From: Magnetospirillum sp.
GTDB taxonomy: Bacteria > Pseudomonadota > Alphaproteobacteria > Rhodospirillales > Magnetospirillaceae
NCBI GenBank assembly: GCA_016183945.1
Contig: JACPDP010000019.1
Span: forward strand, 1 to 58,620
DNA length: 58,620 nucleotides
Reading direction: 5' to 3'
The notes beneath the pieces are model-generated. The model saw only the letters and a program-made list of their open reading frames with translations. It did not search any database and had not been told where the DNA came from. How positions within the stretch are numbered: position 1 is the first letter of the stretch; each line of letters starts with the position of its first letter. Position numbers and translations under genes: made by a program. This document shows positions 28,223 through 36,670 of the stretch, in pieces.

Positions 28223-28840
28223 ATGGCCGAACCCCAGGCACCGCAGCCGGGCCTCCGCCCCATCACCTCCTCCGTCGACACGTCCGCTGAATCGCAGGCC
28301 CAAGGGGCCATCGACGAGGTGGCGGCGCTGTTCGTCAACGCCCATGACCTGGAGGTGGCGGTGCAGGATCTGCTGACCCACGGCTTCGACCACGGTGACG
28401 TGGCATTGCTGGCCGGCGAGCACACGGTGCGCCAGCGCCTCGGGCACCGCATCGCCGACAGCCGGGCCGCCGCCGACGACCCCGCCACCCCGCGCCGCGG
28501 TTGGATCGAGCCGGAGAGTCGTACCCAGTGGCAAAGTGCCATCGCCGCCATGTTGGGCTATGTCGGGGCCGTCACCGCGGTGGGCTTGACCTTCGCCACC
28601 GGCGGTGCCGCCGCCGCGGCCATCGGCGCCGCATTGGTGGGAGCGGGCGGTGGTGCCGGTCTGGGCGCCGGGCTGGCGAGGGTGTTCGACCATCGCCTGG
28701 CGCACGAGCTGGAACGTCAGATCGCCGCCGGCGGAATCCTGTTATGGGTCCGCTGCCGCGAAGCGGCCGGCGAAAATCGCGCCCGGGAGATATTGGCCAG
28801 GCACGGCGCCCAGCACGTTCACGCACATACCATTGGGTAG
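28223..28840 (+). CDS. Hypothetical protein with glycine/alanine membrane segment
   Basis: The 205-residue protein has a soluble N-terminal part (about 1-110) that mentions heptad-like and helical segments (AVQDLLTHGFDHGDVALLAG). A glycine- and alanine-rich hydrophobic hairpin follows (about 115-160, AAMLGYVGAVTAVGL and AAIGAALVGAGGGAGLGAG), resembling glycine-zipper membrane insertions. The C-terminal part contains LWVRCREAAGENRAREIL. No named family is certain. The start ATG has AAGGAG eight bases upstream. It lies between petC and irr. Confidence 0.7.
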   Translation: MAEPQAPQPGLRPITSSVDTSAESQAQGAIDEVAALFVNAHDLEVAVQDLLTHGFDHGDVALLAGEHTVRQRLGHRIADSRAAADDPATPRRGWIEPESRTQWQSAIAAMLGYVGAVTAVGLTFATGGAAAAAIGAALVGAGGGAGLGAGLARVFDHRLAHELERQIAAGGILLWVRCREAAGENRAREILARHGAQHVHAHTIG

Positions 28841-28935
28841 GTTTAATTGGGCGCCACTCGGCTATATTTTTGAAACTGTTCTATGATAGCGTTGAGATAG
28901 GTCAATCATAGCCTATCCAAAGGGGTAGCAGCCCG

Positions 28936-29355
28936 ATGTCCATGATCACCATTCGCCCCTACAGCCAGGCCCTCGACCGCCTGCGTGCCGTCGGACTCCG
29001 CCCTACCCGCCAGCGCCTGGCGCTGGCCCGTCTGCTGTTCGACGGCTGCGACCGCCACATCTCGGCGGAGCAACTGCATACCGAGGCATTGTCGACCAAC
29101 ATCCGGGTATCGCTGGCCACGGTGTACAACACACTGCACCAGTTCACCGACGCCGGCCTGCTGCGCGAGATCGTGGTCGATGCCGGGCGCTCGTATTTCG
29201 ACACCAACACCTCGGACCACCACCACTTCTTCTATGAGAAGTCCGGTAAGCTGTGTGACATCCCGGCCGAGCTGATCGCGGTGAGCAAGATTCCGGACGC
29301 TCCCGAGGGCCTGCGCATCAGCCGCGTCGAGGTCATCGTCCGCGTCGAAGGCTAG
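28936..29355 (+). CDS. irr: Fur-family iron response regulator Irr
   Basis: The 139-residue regulator has a winged-helix DNA-binding half (about 1-80, including GLRPTRQRLALARLLF and SLATVYNTLHQF) and a dimer half. The segment GRSYFDTNTSDHHHFF is diagnostic of Irr, which controls iron and heme genes in Rhizobiales and Rhodospirillales. The histidine cluster that binds heme is present, but the N-terminal GCPWH heme motif of Bradyrhizobium Irr is absent, as in many other Irr proteins. The first ATG is 28936; a second (MITI) lies two codons on. Confidence 0.9.
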   Translation: MSMITIRPYSQALDRLRAVGLRPTRQRLALARLLFDGCDRHISAEQLHTEALSTNIRVSLATVYNTLHQFTDAGLLREIVVDAGRSYFDTNTSDHHHFFYEKSGKLCDIPAELIAVSKIPDAPEGLRISRVEVIVRVEG

Positions 29356-29367
29356 AAAGATCGGGAG

Positions 29368-29397
29368 CCCCCTTCGAGGCAGCCGCCTCAAAGGGGG
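29368..29397. terminator. Hairpin between convergent irr and lytic transglycosylase genes
   Basis: A stem of about 12 bp (CCCCCTTcGAGGC with GCCTCaAAGGGGG, one mismatch) around an AGCC loop lies between two convergent stop codons. It probably serves both directions. There is no long T-run on either strand. Confidence 0.6.
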
Positions 29398-29404
29398 GCG
29401 CGCT

Positions 29405-31237
29405 CTAGTTCCGCGCCGTCTTGCGTCCGCGGGCGATGTCGGCGCCCTCGTAGACCGGCCAGTCGCCGGCGGCGACGGCTTCCAGCGAGCCGGGCTGCTG
29501 GCCCATGCGGCTCTTGTAGATCCAGTAGTTGGTCATCACCCGCTCGACGAACGCCCGCGTCTCGCGCGCCGGGATGCTTTCGATGAACAGCAGCGGGTCG
29601 TCATTGTGGCGGACGGTCTGCAGCCACTTGGACAGGTTGCCGGGACCGGCGTTGTAGGCGGCGGCCAGCATGAACAGGTTGCCGCTGACCGGCTCGTCGG
29701 CCAGCAACTGGGCGAGGTAGCGTTGACCCAGCCCGAGATTGATTTCGGGATCGGCCAGCCGGTCGCGGGCCTGCTTGGTGCCGGCCATGGCGGCCGCGGT
29801 GCGCGGCATCAGCTGCATCAGGCCGTGGGCGCCGGCACCGCTGCGGGCGCGCGGGTTGAACGACGATTCCTGGCGGACGAAGGCGTAGACCAGGGCGCGA
29901 TCCACCACCCAGCCGCCTTTGGGCGTCCAGTCCGGCACCGGAAAGGCGGCGGCATCCTGGACGCGGCCGTTTTCGCCCGGGATCATGCCGCCCAGCCGCA
30001 CCGCCAGCGCCGGCATGTTGCCGGCATGGGCCAGCACCAGCATGGCCTGGCGGATGCCCTTGGAGGCGCTGGGATAGGCGCGGCGCAGTTCGTCCTCGGC
30101 GGCCTGGCGGTCGCCGATCTGCAGCAGCGCCAGGGCGCGGCGGCCACCGGCGCTGCGCAGCAGGATGTCGGCGTCGGCCTCGGTGAAGGGCGGCGTCTCC
30201 CACGAGAAGAAGGTTTCGTAGCCCAGCGCCTTGCGCGCCAGCAGGCCGTAGAAGGTGCGGGGGTAGGTGGCGGCCACTTCCAGCCAGTGGTTGACCACCT
30301 CGGGGCGCTTGCTGACCAAATTGGCGCGGGCCGCCCAGAAGGCGCCGGCGGCAACGATCCAGCTCGATCCCTCCGAGGTGTTGGCGACCTCTTCGAAGTG
30401 GCGGCGGGCCGCCTCGGGGTTGCCCATGCGCCAGAAGGCGAGGCCGGCCACCCAGTGCGCGGAGGGCAGCTCGTCGCCGGATTGTTCGATGGCCTTGCGC
30501 GCCCACTGCACCGCCTCGCGGTCGCGGCCGCCGGCGAAGTGATCGGCTGCCACCATGGCGCGCAGCTCGTCCAGTTCGCCCGTCGCCAATCCCTGCGCCT
30601 CGGCGTTCGAGAGGATGGCGGCGCTCTGCTCCGGTGTCCCCTTGCGGAACGCCTGCCGCAGCCTGGTCTTGAGTTGCCTGGCCATCGCCGAGCTGTGCTC
30701 CGAGGCGAAGGCGGCGTCTTCCCAGTTGGCACCGTCGTCGGTGGTGTCGATGCTGGTGCCCTTGAGGGAGCCGCGCACCGGCGCCTTGATGGCGCCGAAG
30801 CCCTTGACGGCCTTGCTGGTGGCCAGCCTGTAGATCGCCTCCGCCCGGGGATGGGCGGCGTTGTCGGCCATCCAGGCGCGCAGTTCCTGGTATTTGGGCT
30901 TGTAGCCGGGAGCGAGGTAGCGCGAGGCCAGCACATGGCTCTTGAGGATATCGTCGCGCACATGGCCCAGTTCGCGGTCGGCGGCGGCGGCCTGACCCTG
31001 CGCCTGCAACTGCAGCGCCTTGGCATAGAGCGCGGCATCGGAGGTGGACAACGGCTTGGGCAGGGCCGTGACGCGCGCCCCGCGGCCGATGCCGGGGGTA
31101 ACGGCTGCGGTGAGAGTGCCGTCGACGGCCGCCAACTGCTGGCCGGCGTGCCTGGATCGGCCCGATTCTCCGGCTAGAACTGGTGTGGCCGCGACCATGA
31201 TCGTTATCATCAGGGCCGGGAGGAGCCTGTCGCGCAT
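29405..31237 (-). CDS. Soluble lytic murein transglycosylase
   Basis: The 610-residue periplasmic enzyme cleaves peptidoglycan glycan strands to 1,6-anhydro-muropeptides. A signal peptide (about 1-22) is followed by an alpha-helical superhelical U/L region (about 60-430). The C-terminal SLT domain has the catalytic Glu in RQESSFNPRARS and the motifs GAHGLMQLMP and YNAGPGNLSKW. Layout and length match E. coli Slt70. GAGGAGAAC precedes the ATG. A sigma-70-like promoter lies 51-79 bases upstream. Confidence 0.92.
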   Translation of the reverse strand: MRDRLLPALMITIMVAATPVLAGESGRSRHAGQQLAAVDGTLTAAVTPGIGRGARVTALPKPLSTSDAALYAKALQLQAQGQAAAADRELGHVRDDILKSHVLASRYLAPGYKPKYQELRAWMADNAAHPRAEAIYRLATSKAVKGFGAIKAPVRGSLKGTSIDTTDDGANWEDAAFASEHSSAMARQLKTRLRQAFRKGTPEQSAAILSNAEAQGLATGELDELRAMVAADHFAGGRDREAVQWARKAIEQSGDELPSAHWVAGLAFWRMGNPEAARRHFEEVANTSEGSSWIVAAGAFWAARANLVSKRPEVVNHWLEVAATYPRTFYGLLARKALGYETFFSWETPPFTEADADILLRSAGGRRALALLQIGDRQAAEDELRRAYPSASKGIRQAMLVLAHAGNMPALAVRLGGMIPGENGRVQDAAAFPVPDWTPKGGWVVDRALVYAFVRQESSFNPRARSGAGAHGLMQLMPRTAAAMAGTKQARDRLADPEINLGLGQRYLAQLLADEPVSGNLFMLAAAYNAGPGNLSKWLQTVRHNDDPLLFIESIPARETRAFVERVMTNYWIYKSRMGQQPGSLEAVAAGDWPVYEGADIARGRKTARN

Positions 31238-31287
31238 GGCTGTTCTCCTCTAGGGGTTATCGACGTTTCCAATCTATGTCCCCGGTT

Positions 31288-31316
31288 TTATAAATGACCT
31301 CCGGCCGTCGAGGCAA
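31288..31316 (-). promoter_or_regulatory. Candidate promoter of the lytic transglycosylase gene
   Basis: On the minus strand TTGCCT (31311-31316) and TTATAA (31288-31293) are 17 bases apart, upstream of the transglycosylase start at 31237. The -10 box continues into TTATAAAACC. Confidence 0.45.
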
Positions 31317-31470
31317 CCCCCGAAGGTGGTACAAAGATGGGGCAGCAGGAATAAGTCCGTAATATCAAATGGATGTTGAAGTATGGGTTGGGGGCTCCCA
31401 CCCAGGGGGCCTAGAAACCGCCAACCCGGGGCTCGCGGCGGCGGTGCGGCGGCGCCATAATGGGGCGGCG

Positions 31471-32370
31471 ATGATTGTCTCCGCCAGCTACCGCACCGAC
31501 ATTCCGGCCTTCTATGCGACGTGGTTCGTCAACCGCTTCCGGGCGGGATTCGCCAAGGTGGTCAACCCGTACGGCCGCCAGACCCACACCGTCGCCTTGC
31601 GGGCCGGGGTGGGCGGTTTCGTGTTCTGGACCCGCAATGTCGGGCCGTTCCGCGAGGCGCTGGCCGAGGTGCGGCGCGCCGGACTGCCGTTCGTGGTGCA
31701 GTACACCGTCACCGGCTACCCGCGCGCCCTGGAGAGCTCGGTGATCGAGGCCGAGCGCTCCCTCGACCTCATGGCCGAGATGGCGGCGACGCACGGGCGG
31801 TGCGCCGTGGTATGGCGCTACGACCCCATCGTGTTTTCCTCGCTGACCCCGGCGGCCTGGCACGAGGAGACCTTCGCGCGGCTGGCGGGGCGGCTGGAGG
31901 GGGTGGTGGACGAGGTGGTGATCTCGTTCGCCAACGTCTATCGCAAGACGCTGCGCAACGTCTCGGCGGCGGCGCGTGCCCACCGCTTCGACTGGTGGGA
32001 CCCGGCGAGCGCCGACAAGACGGCGCTGGCGGCCCGATTGGCGGCGGTGGCGGCGGCGCGCGGCATGGCGCTGACGGTGTGCTCGCAGCCCGAGTTCACC
32101 GTGCCGGGCGCGCAGGGCGCCCGCTGTATCGACGCCCGCCGGCTGGAGCAGGTCGCCGCCGGCTGGGGCACACTGCGGCCGGTGCGGGCCAAGCTGAAGG
32201 GCAACCGGCCCGGCTGCTTCTGTTTCGAGAGCCGCGACATCGGCGAGTACGACACCTGCCCGCACGGCTGCACCTATTGCTACGCCGTCAACTCCCGCAC
32301 CCTGGCCAAGCGGCGTTTCCGCGAGCACGACCCCGAGGGTGAGTTCCTGTTCGCGCCGGTGGGCGAATGA
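31471..32370 (+). CDS. DUF1848 family protein (cysteine-motif, radical-SAM-like)
   Basis: The 299-residue protein begins IVSASYRTDIPAFYATWF, the hallmark of DUF1848. Near the C-terminus is CPHGCTYCYAV, a cluster of cysteines resembling iron-sulfur ligands of radical-SAM-like proteins (an earlier CFCF adds two more). The reaction is unknown. The start ATG 31471 fits the family start; the frame extends 34 codons further upstream without support. The gene stands alone between a divergent transglycosylase and convergent trkH. Confidence 0.88.
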   Translation: MIVSASYRTDIPAFYATWFVNRFRAGFAKVVNPYGRQTHTVALRAGVGGFVFWTRNVGPFREALAEVRRAGLPFVVQYTVTGYPRALESSVIEAERSLDLMAEMAATHGRCAVVWRYDPIVFSSLTPAAWHEETFARLAGRLEGVVDEVVISFANVYRKTLRNVSAAARAHRFDWWDPASADKTALAARLAAVAAARGMALTVCSQPEFTVPGAQGARCIDARRLEQVAAGWGTLRPVRAKLKGNRPGCFCFESRDIGEYDTCPHGCTYCYAVNSRTLAKRRFREHDPEGEFLFAPVGE

Positions 32371-32404
32371 ATGGCCGGACGCCCGCCCTCATCCGCCGCC
32401 CGTC

Positions 32405-33853
32405 TCACTGGCGCCAGAACGCCGGCACGAACAGCACCAGCACGGTGAACAGTTCGAGGCGGCCGAACACCATGCCGGCCGCCAGCAGCCACTTGGCGGC
32501 ATCGGGCAGCGCGGCGTAGCTGCCGCCGGGGCCGATCTCCCCCCCCAGACCCTGGCCGAAATTGGCGATGGCCGAGGCGGCGCCCGACACCGCCGTCATG
32601 AAATCCAGCCCGAGATAGGCCAGCGACAGGGCCAGCACCGCAAAGCCCAGCGCGTAGACGAACAGGAAGCCCATCACCGATTCCAGCACGTCGTCGGGGA
32701 TGGGGCGGCGGTTGAAGCTGGGGATCAGCACGGCGTGGGGGCGCAGCAGCCGCCGCATCTGCACCAGGGCGTTGGCGAACAGGAACTGGAACCGGAAGAC
32801 CTTGATGCCGCCCGCCGCCGAGCCGGCACAGCCGCCGACGAAGACCAGAAAAAACAGGATGGCCAGGGGAAGGCCGTCCCAGCCGCCGAAATCCAGGGTG
32901 AACAGCCCCGTGCCGGTCATGACCGAGGCCACCGTCAGCGCCGCATGGCGCAGGGCGTCGAGCGCCGGCAGGCCGCGGCTCCAGGCCAGCCACAGCGACA
33001 CCGCCGTGGTGGCCAGCAGCAGAAACACCAGATACCAGCGCAATTGCTGGTCGTGCGCCATGAACCTCATGTTGCCCTGGCTGGCATGGTAGAACAGCAG
33101 GAACGGCATGCCGCCCAGCACCATGCCCACCGTCACCACCACCTCGACCGCGGCGCTGTCGAAGCGGCCGATGGAGGCGTCGGCGGTCGAGAAGCCGCCG
33201 GCCGAGATGGTGGTCATGGCGTGCCCCCAGGCATCGAAACCGCTCATCCCCGCCAGCCACAGCGCCGCCGCCAGCACCGCCGTCATCCCGGCATAGATGG
33301 CGACGATCGCCGAGCCGACGCGCGAGGTGCGCGGCGTGGCGCGATCGGAGGGCGCCGCGCTTTCGATGCGGAACACCTGCATGCCGCCCATGGCCAGGGC
33401 CGGCAAGACCGTCACCGCCAGCACCACCACCCCGATGCCGCCCAGCCACTGCAGCAGCGCCCGCCACAGCAGAAGCCCGCGCGGCATGCCGTCGAGCCCC
33501 GCCAGCACGGTGGCGCTGGTGGTGGTGAGCCCGCTGGTGGCCTCGAACACCGCGTCGGTCATCGACAACTGCAACGGCCCGAAGGCCAGCGGCAGGGCGG
33601 CGAAGGCCAGCGGTACCACCAGGCCGCAGGTGGCGGCGAGATAGACCTGCCGCACTGCCAGCTCGCCGACGCCGCTCCGGGCGCCCAACAGCAATGCCAG
33701 GCCGACGAACAGCGTCAGCCCGCCGCACGCCGCGAACACCTTCCACTCGTCGTGCCCGGTCATGGCGTCCGCCGCCGCCGGCAGCGCCATGGCGGCGGCC
33801 AGCAGGCACAGGATGCTGCCGACGATGGCCAATACGGGGCGAAGATCGATCAC
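32405..33853 (-). CDS. trkH: TrkH-family potassium uptake protein (second copy)
   Basis: The 482-residue membrane protein has four repeated helix-pore-helix units. Pore/filter signatures are ATSGLTTTSATVLAGLD, TISAGGFSTADASIGRF, GCAGSAAGGIKVFRF and SAIANFGQGLG. It would take up K+ (or Na+) with a TrkA-type regulatory subunit, which is not in the window. It follows another trkH gene by seven bases, and the two have the same length and architecture but diverged sequence. The stop lies 34 bases from the convergent DUF1848 gene. Confidence 0.9.
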   Translation of the reverse strand: MIDLRPVLAIVGSILCLLAAAMALPAAADAMTGHDEWKVFAACGGLTLFVGLALLLGARSGVGELAVRQVYLAATCGLVVPLAFAALPLAFGPLQLSMTDAVFEATSGLTTTSATVLAGLDGMPRGLLLWRALLQWLGGIGVVVLAVTVLPALAMGGMQVFRIESAAPSDRATPRTSRVGSAIVAIYAGMTAVLAAALWLAGMSGFDAWGHAMTTISAGGFSTADASIGRFDSAAVEVVVTVGMVLGGMPFLLFYHASQGNMRFMAHDQQLRWYLVFLLLATTAVSLWLAWSRGLPALDALRHAALTVASVMTGTGLFTLDFGGWDGLPLAILFFLVFVGGCAGSAAGGIKVFRFQFLFANALVQMRRLLRPHAVLIPSFNRRPIPDDVLESVMGFLFVYALGFAVLALSLAYLGLDFMTAVSGAASAIANFGQGLGGEIGPGGSYAALPDAAKWLLAAGMVFGRLELFTVLVLFVPAFWRQ

Positions 33854-33860
33854 GGCCGCC

Positions 33861-35306
33861 TCACTCGCGCCAGAAGCTGCGGCTGAGCAGCACGAACACG
33901 CCGAACAGCTCCAGGCGGCCCAGCATCATCTCGAAGGCTAGCACCCACTTGGCCGCGTCGGGCAGCAGCTTGTAGCTGCCGCCGGGGGCGATGATCTCGC
34001 CCAGGCCGGGCCCGGCATTGGCCAGCGCCGCCGCCGACCCCGACAGCGCCGTCACCAGGTCGAGCCCGACCACCGCCAGCAGCACTGCGAAGGCGGCGAA
34101 GGTGAAGAAGTACATCACCACGAAGCCCAGCACCGAACGCATCACCTGCTCGGAGATCGGCTGGCGATTGAAATTGATGACGAACACCCCGTGCGGGTGA
34201 AGCAGCCGCCGCAAGTGGACTCCGGCCACGTTGAACAGCACCTCCCAGCGGAACATCTTGATGCCGCCCGAGGTGGAGCCGGTGCACCCGCCGATGAACA
34301 CCAGGATGAAGAACACCACCTGGGCGAAGCCGCCCCACGCCACCAAGCCGGTGGCGTAGAACCCGGTGGCGGTCACCGTCGAGACCACGGCGAAGGTGCC
34401 GTGGCGCACAGCCTCGCCGGCCGCCATGCCCTTCACCGTCCAGAGCCACAAGGCCAGCAGGAGCGAGAAGAAGCCGAGGAACAGCAGGTACCAGCGCGCC
34501 TGGCTGTCATCCAGCACCTTCGATCCATGCTTCCACGGCGCCACATAAAGGGTGAAGGTGGACCCGCCCACCAGCATCGAGGCTACCGCCACCCACTGCG
34601 CCGTCTCCCCCCAGTTGCCGAGCGAGGCGTCCGAGGTGGAGAAGCCGCCGGTGGAGAGGGCCGACATGGCATGGCAGGCGGCGTCGAAGACGCTCATCCC
34701 CGCCAGCCAGAAGGCCAGGCCCGACAACAGGGTGAAGCCGACATAGACCGCGGTGATGACGGTGGCCACCTGGGAAATTCGCGGGCGAATCCGTTCGGAT
34801 TTGTCCGACGTCTCCATCTTGAACAACTGCATGCCGCCGACGCGCAACAGCGGCAGGATGGACACCGCCATGACGATGATGCCGCCGCCGCCCAGCCATT
34901 GCAGCAGCGCCCGCCACAGCAGCAGGCCCCGGGGGGCGTGGTCGAGGCCGACGATGACGGTGGCGCCGGTGGTGGTCAGCCCGCTCATGGCCTCGAAGAC
35001 GCCGTCGGCCAGTCCGAGGTCGAGTTCCGAGAACAGAAAGGGCAGCGCCGCGCACGCCGCCGACAGCAGCCACGACGAAACGGTCAGCAGGAAGGCCTGG
35101 CGGGTGGCCAGGGTCAGACGGCCTTCCTGTCGGCTGCCGAACGCCAGCACCGCGCCGAAGAAGCCGGTGAGCAGGGCGGACGCCAGGAACACCTGCCAGT
35201 CGGGGTCGCCGGACGCAAAATCCGCGGCGGCCGGAATCCCCATGGCGGCGGCAAGCACCATCAAGAGGAACCCGTTGACGAACAGGACCGGCCGGATGTC
35301 GATCAA
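33861..35306 (-). CDS. trkH: TrkH-family potassium uptake protein (first copy)
   Basis: The 481-residue paralogue of the next gene has pore signatures MSGLTTTGATVIVGLD, SALSTGGFSTSDASLGNW, GCTGSTSGGIKMFRW and ALANAGPGLGEI. About ten to twelve transmembrane segments are predicted. The two share many positions (PRGLLLWRALLQWLGG is identical in both) but differ in the outer helices, so they are paralogues rather than a recent duplicate. They may form separate homodimers or one heterodimer; the sequence does not decide. Confidence 0.9.
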   Translation of the reverse strand: MIDIRPVLFVNGFLLMVLAAAMGIPAAADFASGDPDWQVFLASALLTGFFGAVLAFGSRQEGRLTLATRQAFLLTVSSWLLSAACAALPFLFSELDLGLADGVFEAMSGLTTTGATVIVGLDHAPRGLLLWRALLQWLGGGGIIVMAVSILPLLRVGGMQLFKMETSDKSERIRPRISQVATVITAVYVGFTLLSGLAFWLAGMSVFDAACHAMSALSTGGFSTSDASLGNWGETAQWVAVASMLVGGSTFTLYVAPWKHGSKVLDDSQARWYLLFLGFFSLLLALWLWTVKGMAAGEAVRHGTFAVVSTVTATGFYATGLVAWGGFAQVVFFILVFIGGCTGSTSGGIKMFRWEVLFNVAGVHLRRLLHPHGVFVINFNRQPISEQVMRSVLGFVVMYFFTFAAFAVLLAVVGLDLVTALSGSAAALANAGPGLGEIIAPGGSYKLLPDAAKWVLAFEMMLGRLELFGVFVLLSRSFWRE

Positions 35307-35387
35307 GAGCGCTTCTCCCCTGCGACAGCACTATTGGACCGGTTCGCCGGGGCTGTCCAGAGAAAGTGGGGCTTCCTTTGTTTCCTT

Positions 35388-35418
35388 AACCCTCCCCCGG
35401 CTTCGCCGGGGGAGGGTT
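35388..35418. repeat. Palindromic hairpin repeat, copy 1
   Basis: AACCCTCCCCCGGC and its exact complement flank a TTC loop (14-bp stem). A near-identical core recurs at 41196-41222. This copy lies between folE and trkH (same strand) and can act as a terminator for folE, read on the minus strand. The style is that of dispersed REP-like palindromes. Confidence 0.65.
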
Positions 35419-35448
35419 GGTCAAGAGGGTGAGGAATACGAAACCAGC

Positions 35449-36105
35449 CTAAACGTTCGAGAGGCCGCCGCCATGCTGGTTGTGGATCAGCGCCATGAAC
35501 TCGCGCCGGGTCGCCGGGTCGTCGCGGAAGGCGCCGAGCATGCGGCTGGTGACCATGGTGACGCCGGGCTTGTGCACCCCGCGCGTGGTCATGCACTGGT
35601 GCGCAGCCTCGATCACCACCGCCACGCCCTTGGGCTGCAGCACGTCGTTGATGGCGTTGGCGATCTGCGCCGTCAGCTTCTCCTGAATCTGCAGCCGGCG
35701 GGCATAGACCTCGACGACACGGGCCAGCTTGGAAATGCCGACGACGCGCTTGGCCGGCAGGTAGGCGACATGCGCCTTGCCGATGATCGGCACCACATGG
35801 TGTTCGCAGTGCGATTCGAGGCGGATGTCGCGCAGCAGCACCATCTCGTCGTAGCCGTCGGTTTCCTCGAAGGTCCGATGCAGGATCTCCTCGGGATCCA
35901 GGTCGTAGCCGGAAAAGAATTCCTCATAGGCCCGCACCACGCGGTCGGGCGTGCCAATCAGTCCTTCGCGGTCGGGGTCGTCGCCGGCCCAGCGCAGCAG
36001 GGTCCGCACCGCCTCCTCGGCCTCGGCGCGCGACGGCTTGCTCGCCGGGCGGGAATCGGGGCGCAGTTCCTTGGGCAGGACGATGCTTGAAGAGTCGCTA
36101 TCCAC
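35449..36105 (-). CDS. folE: GTP cyclohydrolase I
   Basis: The 218-residue enzyme converts GTP to dihydroneopterin triphosphate, the first step of folate synthesis. Zinc-binding and active-site motifs are intact: [38 protein letters not shown] and HQCMTTRGV. The first 25-30 residues are poorly conserved. I choose GTG 36105, preceded by AGAGGGG; a longer frame to 36168 has no better ribosome site. The zinc-type (FolE1) motif includes the downstream Cys in the HQCM segment. Confidence 0.94.
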   Translation of the reverse strand: MDSDSSSIVLPKELRPDSRPASKPSRAEAEEAVRTLLRWAGDDPDREGLIGTPDRVVRAYEEFFSGYDLDPEEILHRTFEETDGYDEMVLLRDIRLESHCEHHVVPIIGKAHVAYLPAKRVVGISKLARVVEVYARRLQIQEKLTAQIANAINDVLQPKGVAVVIEAAHQCMTTRGVHKPGVTMVTSRMLGAFRDDPATRREFMALIHNQHGGGLSNV

Positions 36106-36195
36106 GGCGGTATCCCCTCTGGTGGTATATCCAAGGCGGCATGTGGCGCCGCGGGGCGCCAAATGCAAGCCCGCGTCTCGAAGGGCGGCTCTCCC

Positions 36196-36588
36196 TCAGT
36201 TGAGCCGCACCGCCTCGTGGGGGCTGTCCAGCGAGAAGGGCGGAATGACGATGTCGAACTTCTCGCCCTGCGCACTTTCCATCTGGTAGGCGCCGGTCAT
36301 GATGCCGGAGGGCGTCGGCAGCGGGGTGCCGCTGGTGTATTCGTAGGCATCGCCGGGGTTGAGCACCGGCTGCTCGCCCACCACGCCGGCGCCCTGCACC
36401 TCCTGCACCCGACCGCGGGCATCGGTGATGGTCCAGCGGCGGCGCAGCAGTTGCACCGTCTCGCCACCGCGATTCTCGATGCGCACGCGGTAGGCCCAGA
36501 CGTAGTGGTTGTCGGCCGGCGACGACTGGTCTTCGAGATAGAACGGCTTGACCGTCACCGTGATGTCGCGGGTGGTTTCGCTGTACAT
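36196..36588 (-). CDS. apaG: ApaG protein
   Basis: The 130-residue protein has the ApaG/DUF525 beta-sandwich signatures: [33 protein letters not shown] and the glycine-rich end GIMTGAYQM. ApaG is linked to diadenosine tetraphosphate metabolism and resistance phenotypes, but its biochemical role is unclear. The pairing with metZ upstream (apaG-metZ) recurs in alphaproteobacteria. It has its own promoter candidate. Confidence 0.93.
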   Translation of the reverse strand: MYSETTRDITVTVKPFYLEDQSSPADNHYVWAYRVRIENRGGETVQLLRRRWTITDARGRVQEVQGAGVVGEQPVLNPGDAYEYTSGTPLPTPSGIMTGAYQMESAQGEKFDIVIPPFSLDSPHEAVRLN

Positions 36589-36630
36589 GACACTGCCCTG
36601 GAATCGGCGTACTTGGTCCGATAGCTCAGT

Positions 36631-36658
36631 ATATTAGGCGCGAATCGACGGATGTCCA
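36631..36658 (-). promoter_or_regulatory. Candidate promoter of apaG
   Basis: On the minus strand TGGACA (36653-36658) and TAATAT (36631-36636) are separated by 16 bases, about 45 bases upstream of the apaG start. It lies just past the 3' end of metZ, so apaG may be transcribed independently of the SAM-regulated message. Confidence 0.5.
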
Positions 36659-36670
36659 CCGTCCGCGTCG

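Noticed and set aside
36615..36650. tRNA-like start TCCGATAGCTCAGT
   Set aside because: No acceptor, anticodon or T-arm follows; the sequence is better read as the apaG promoter on the other strand.
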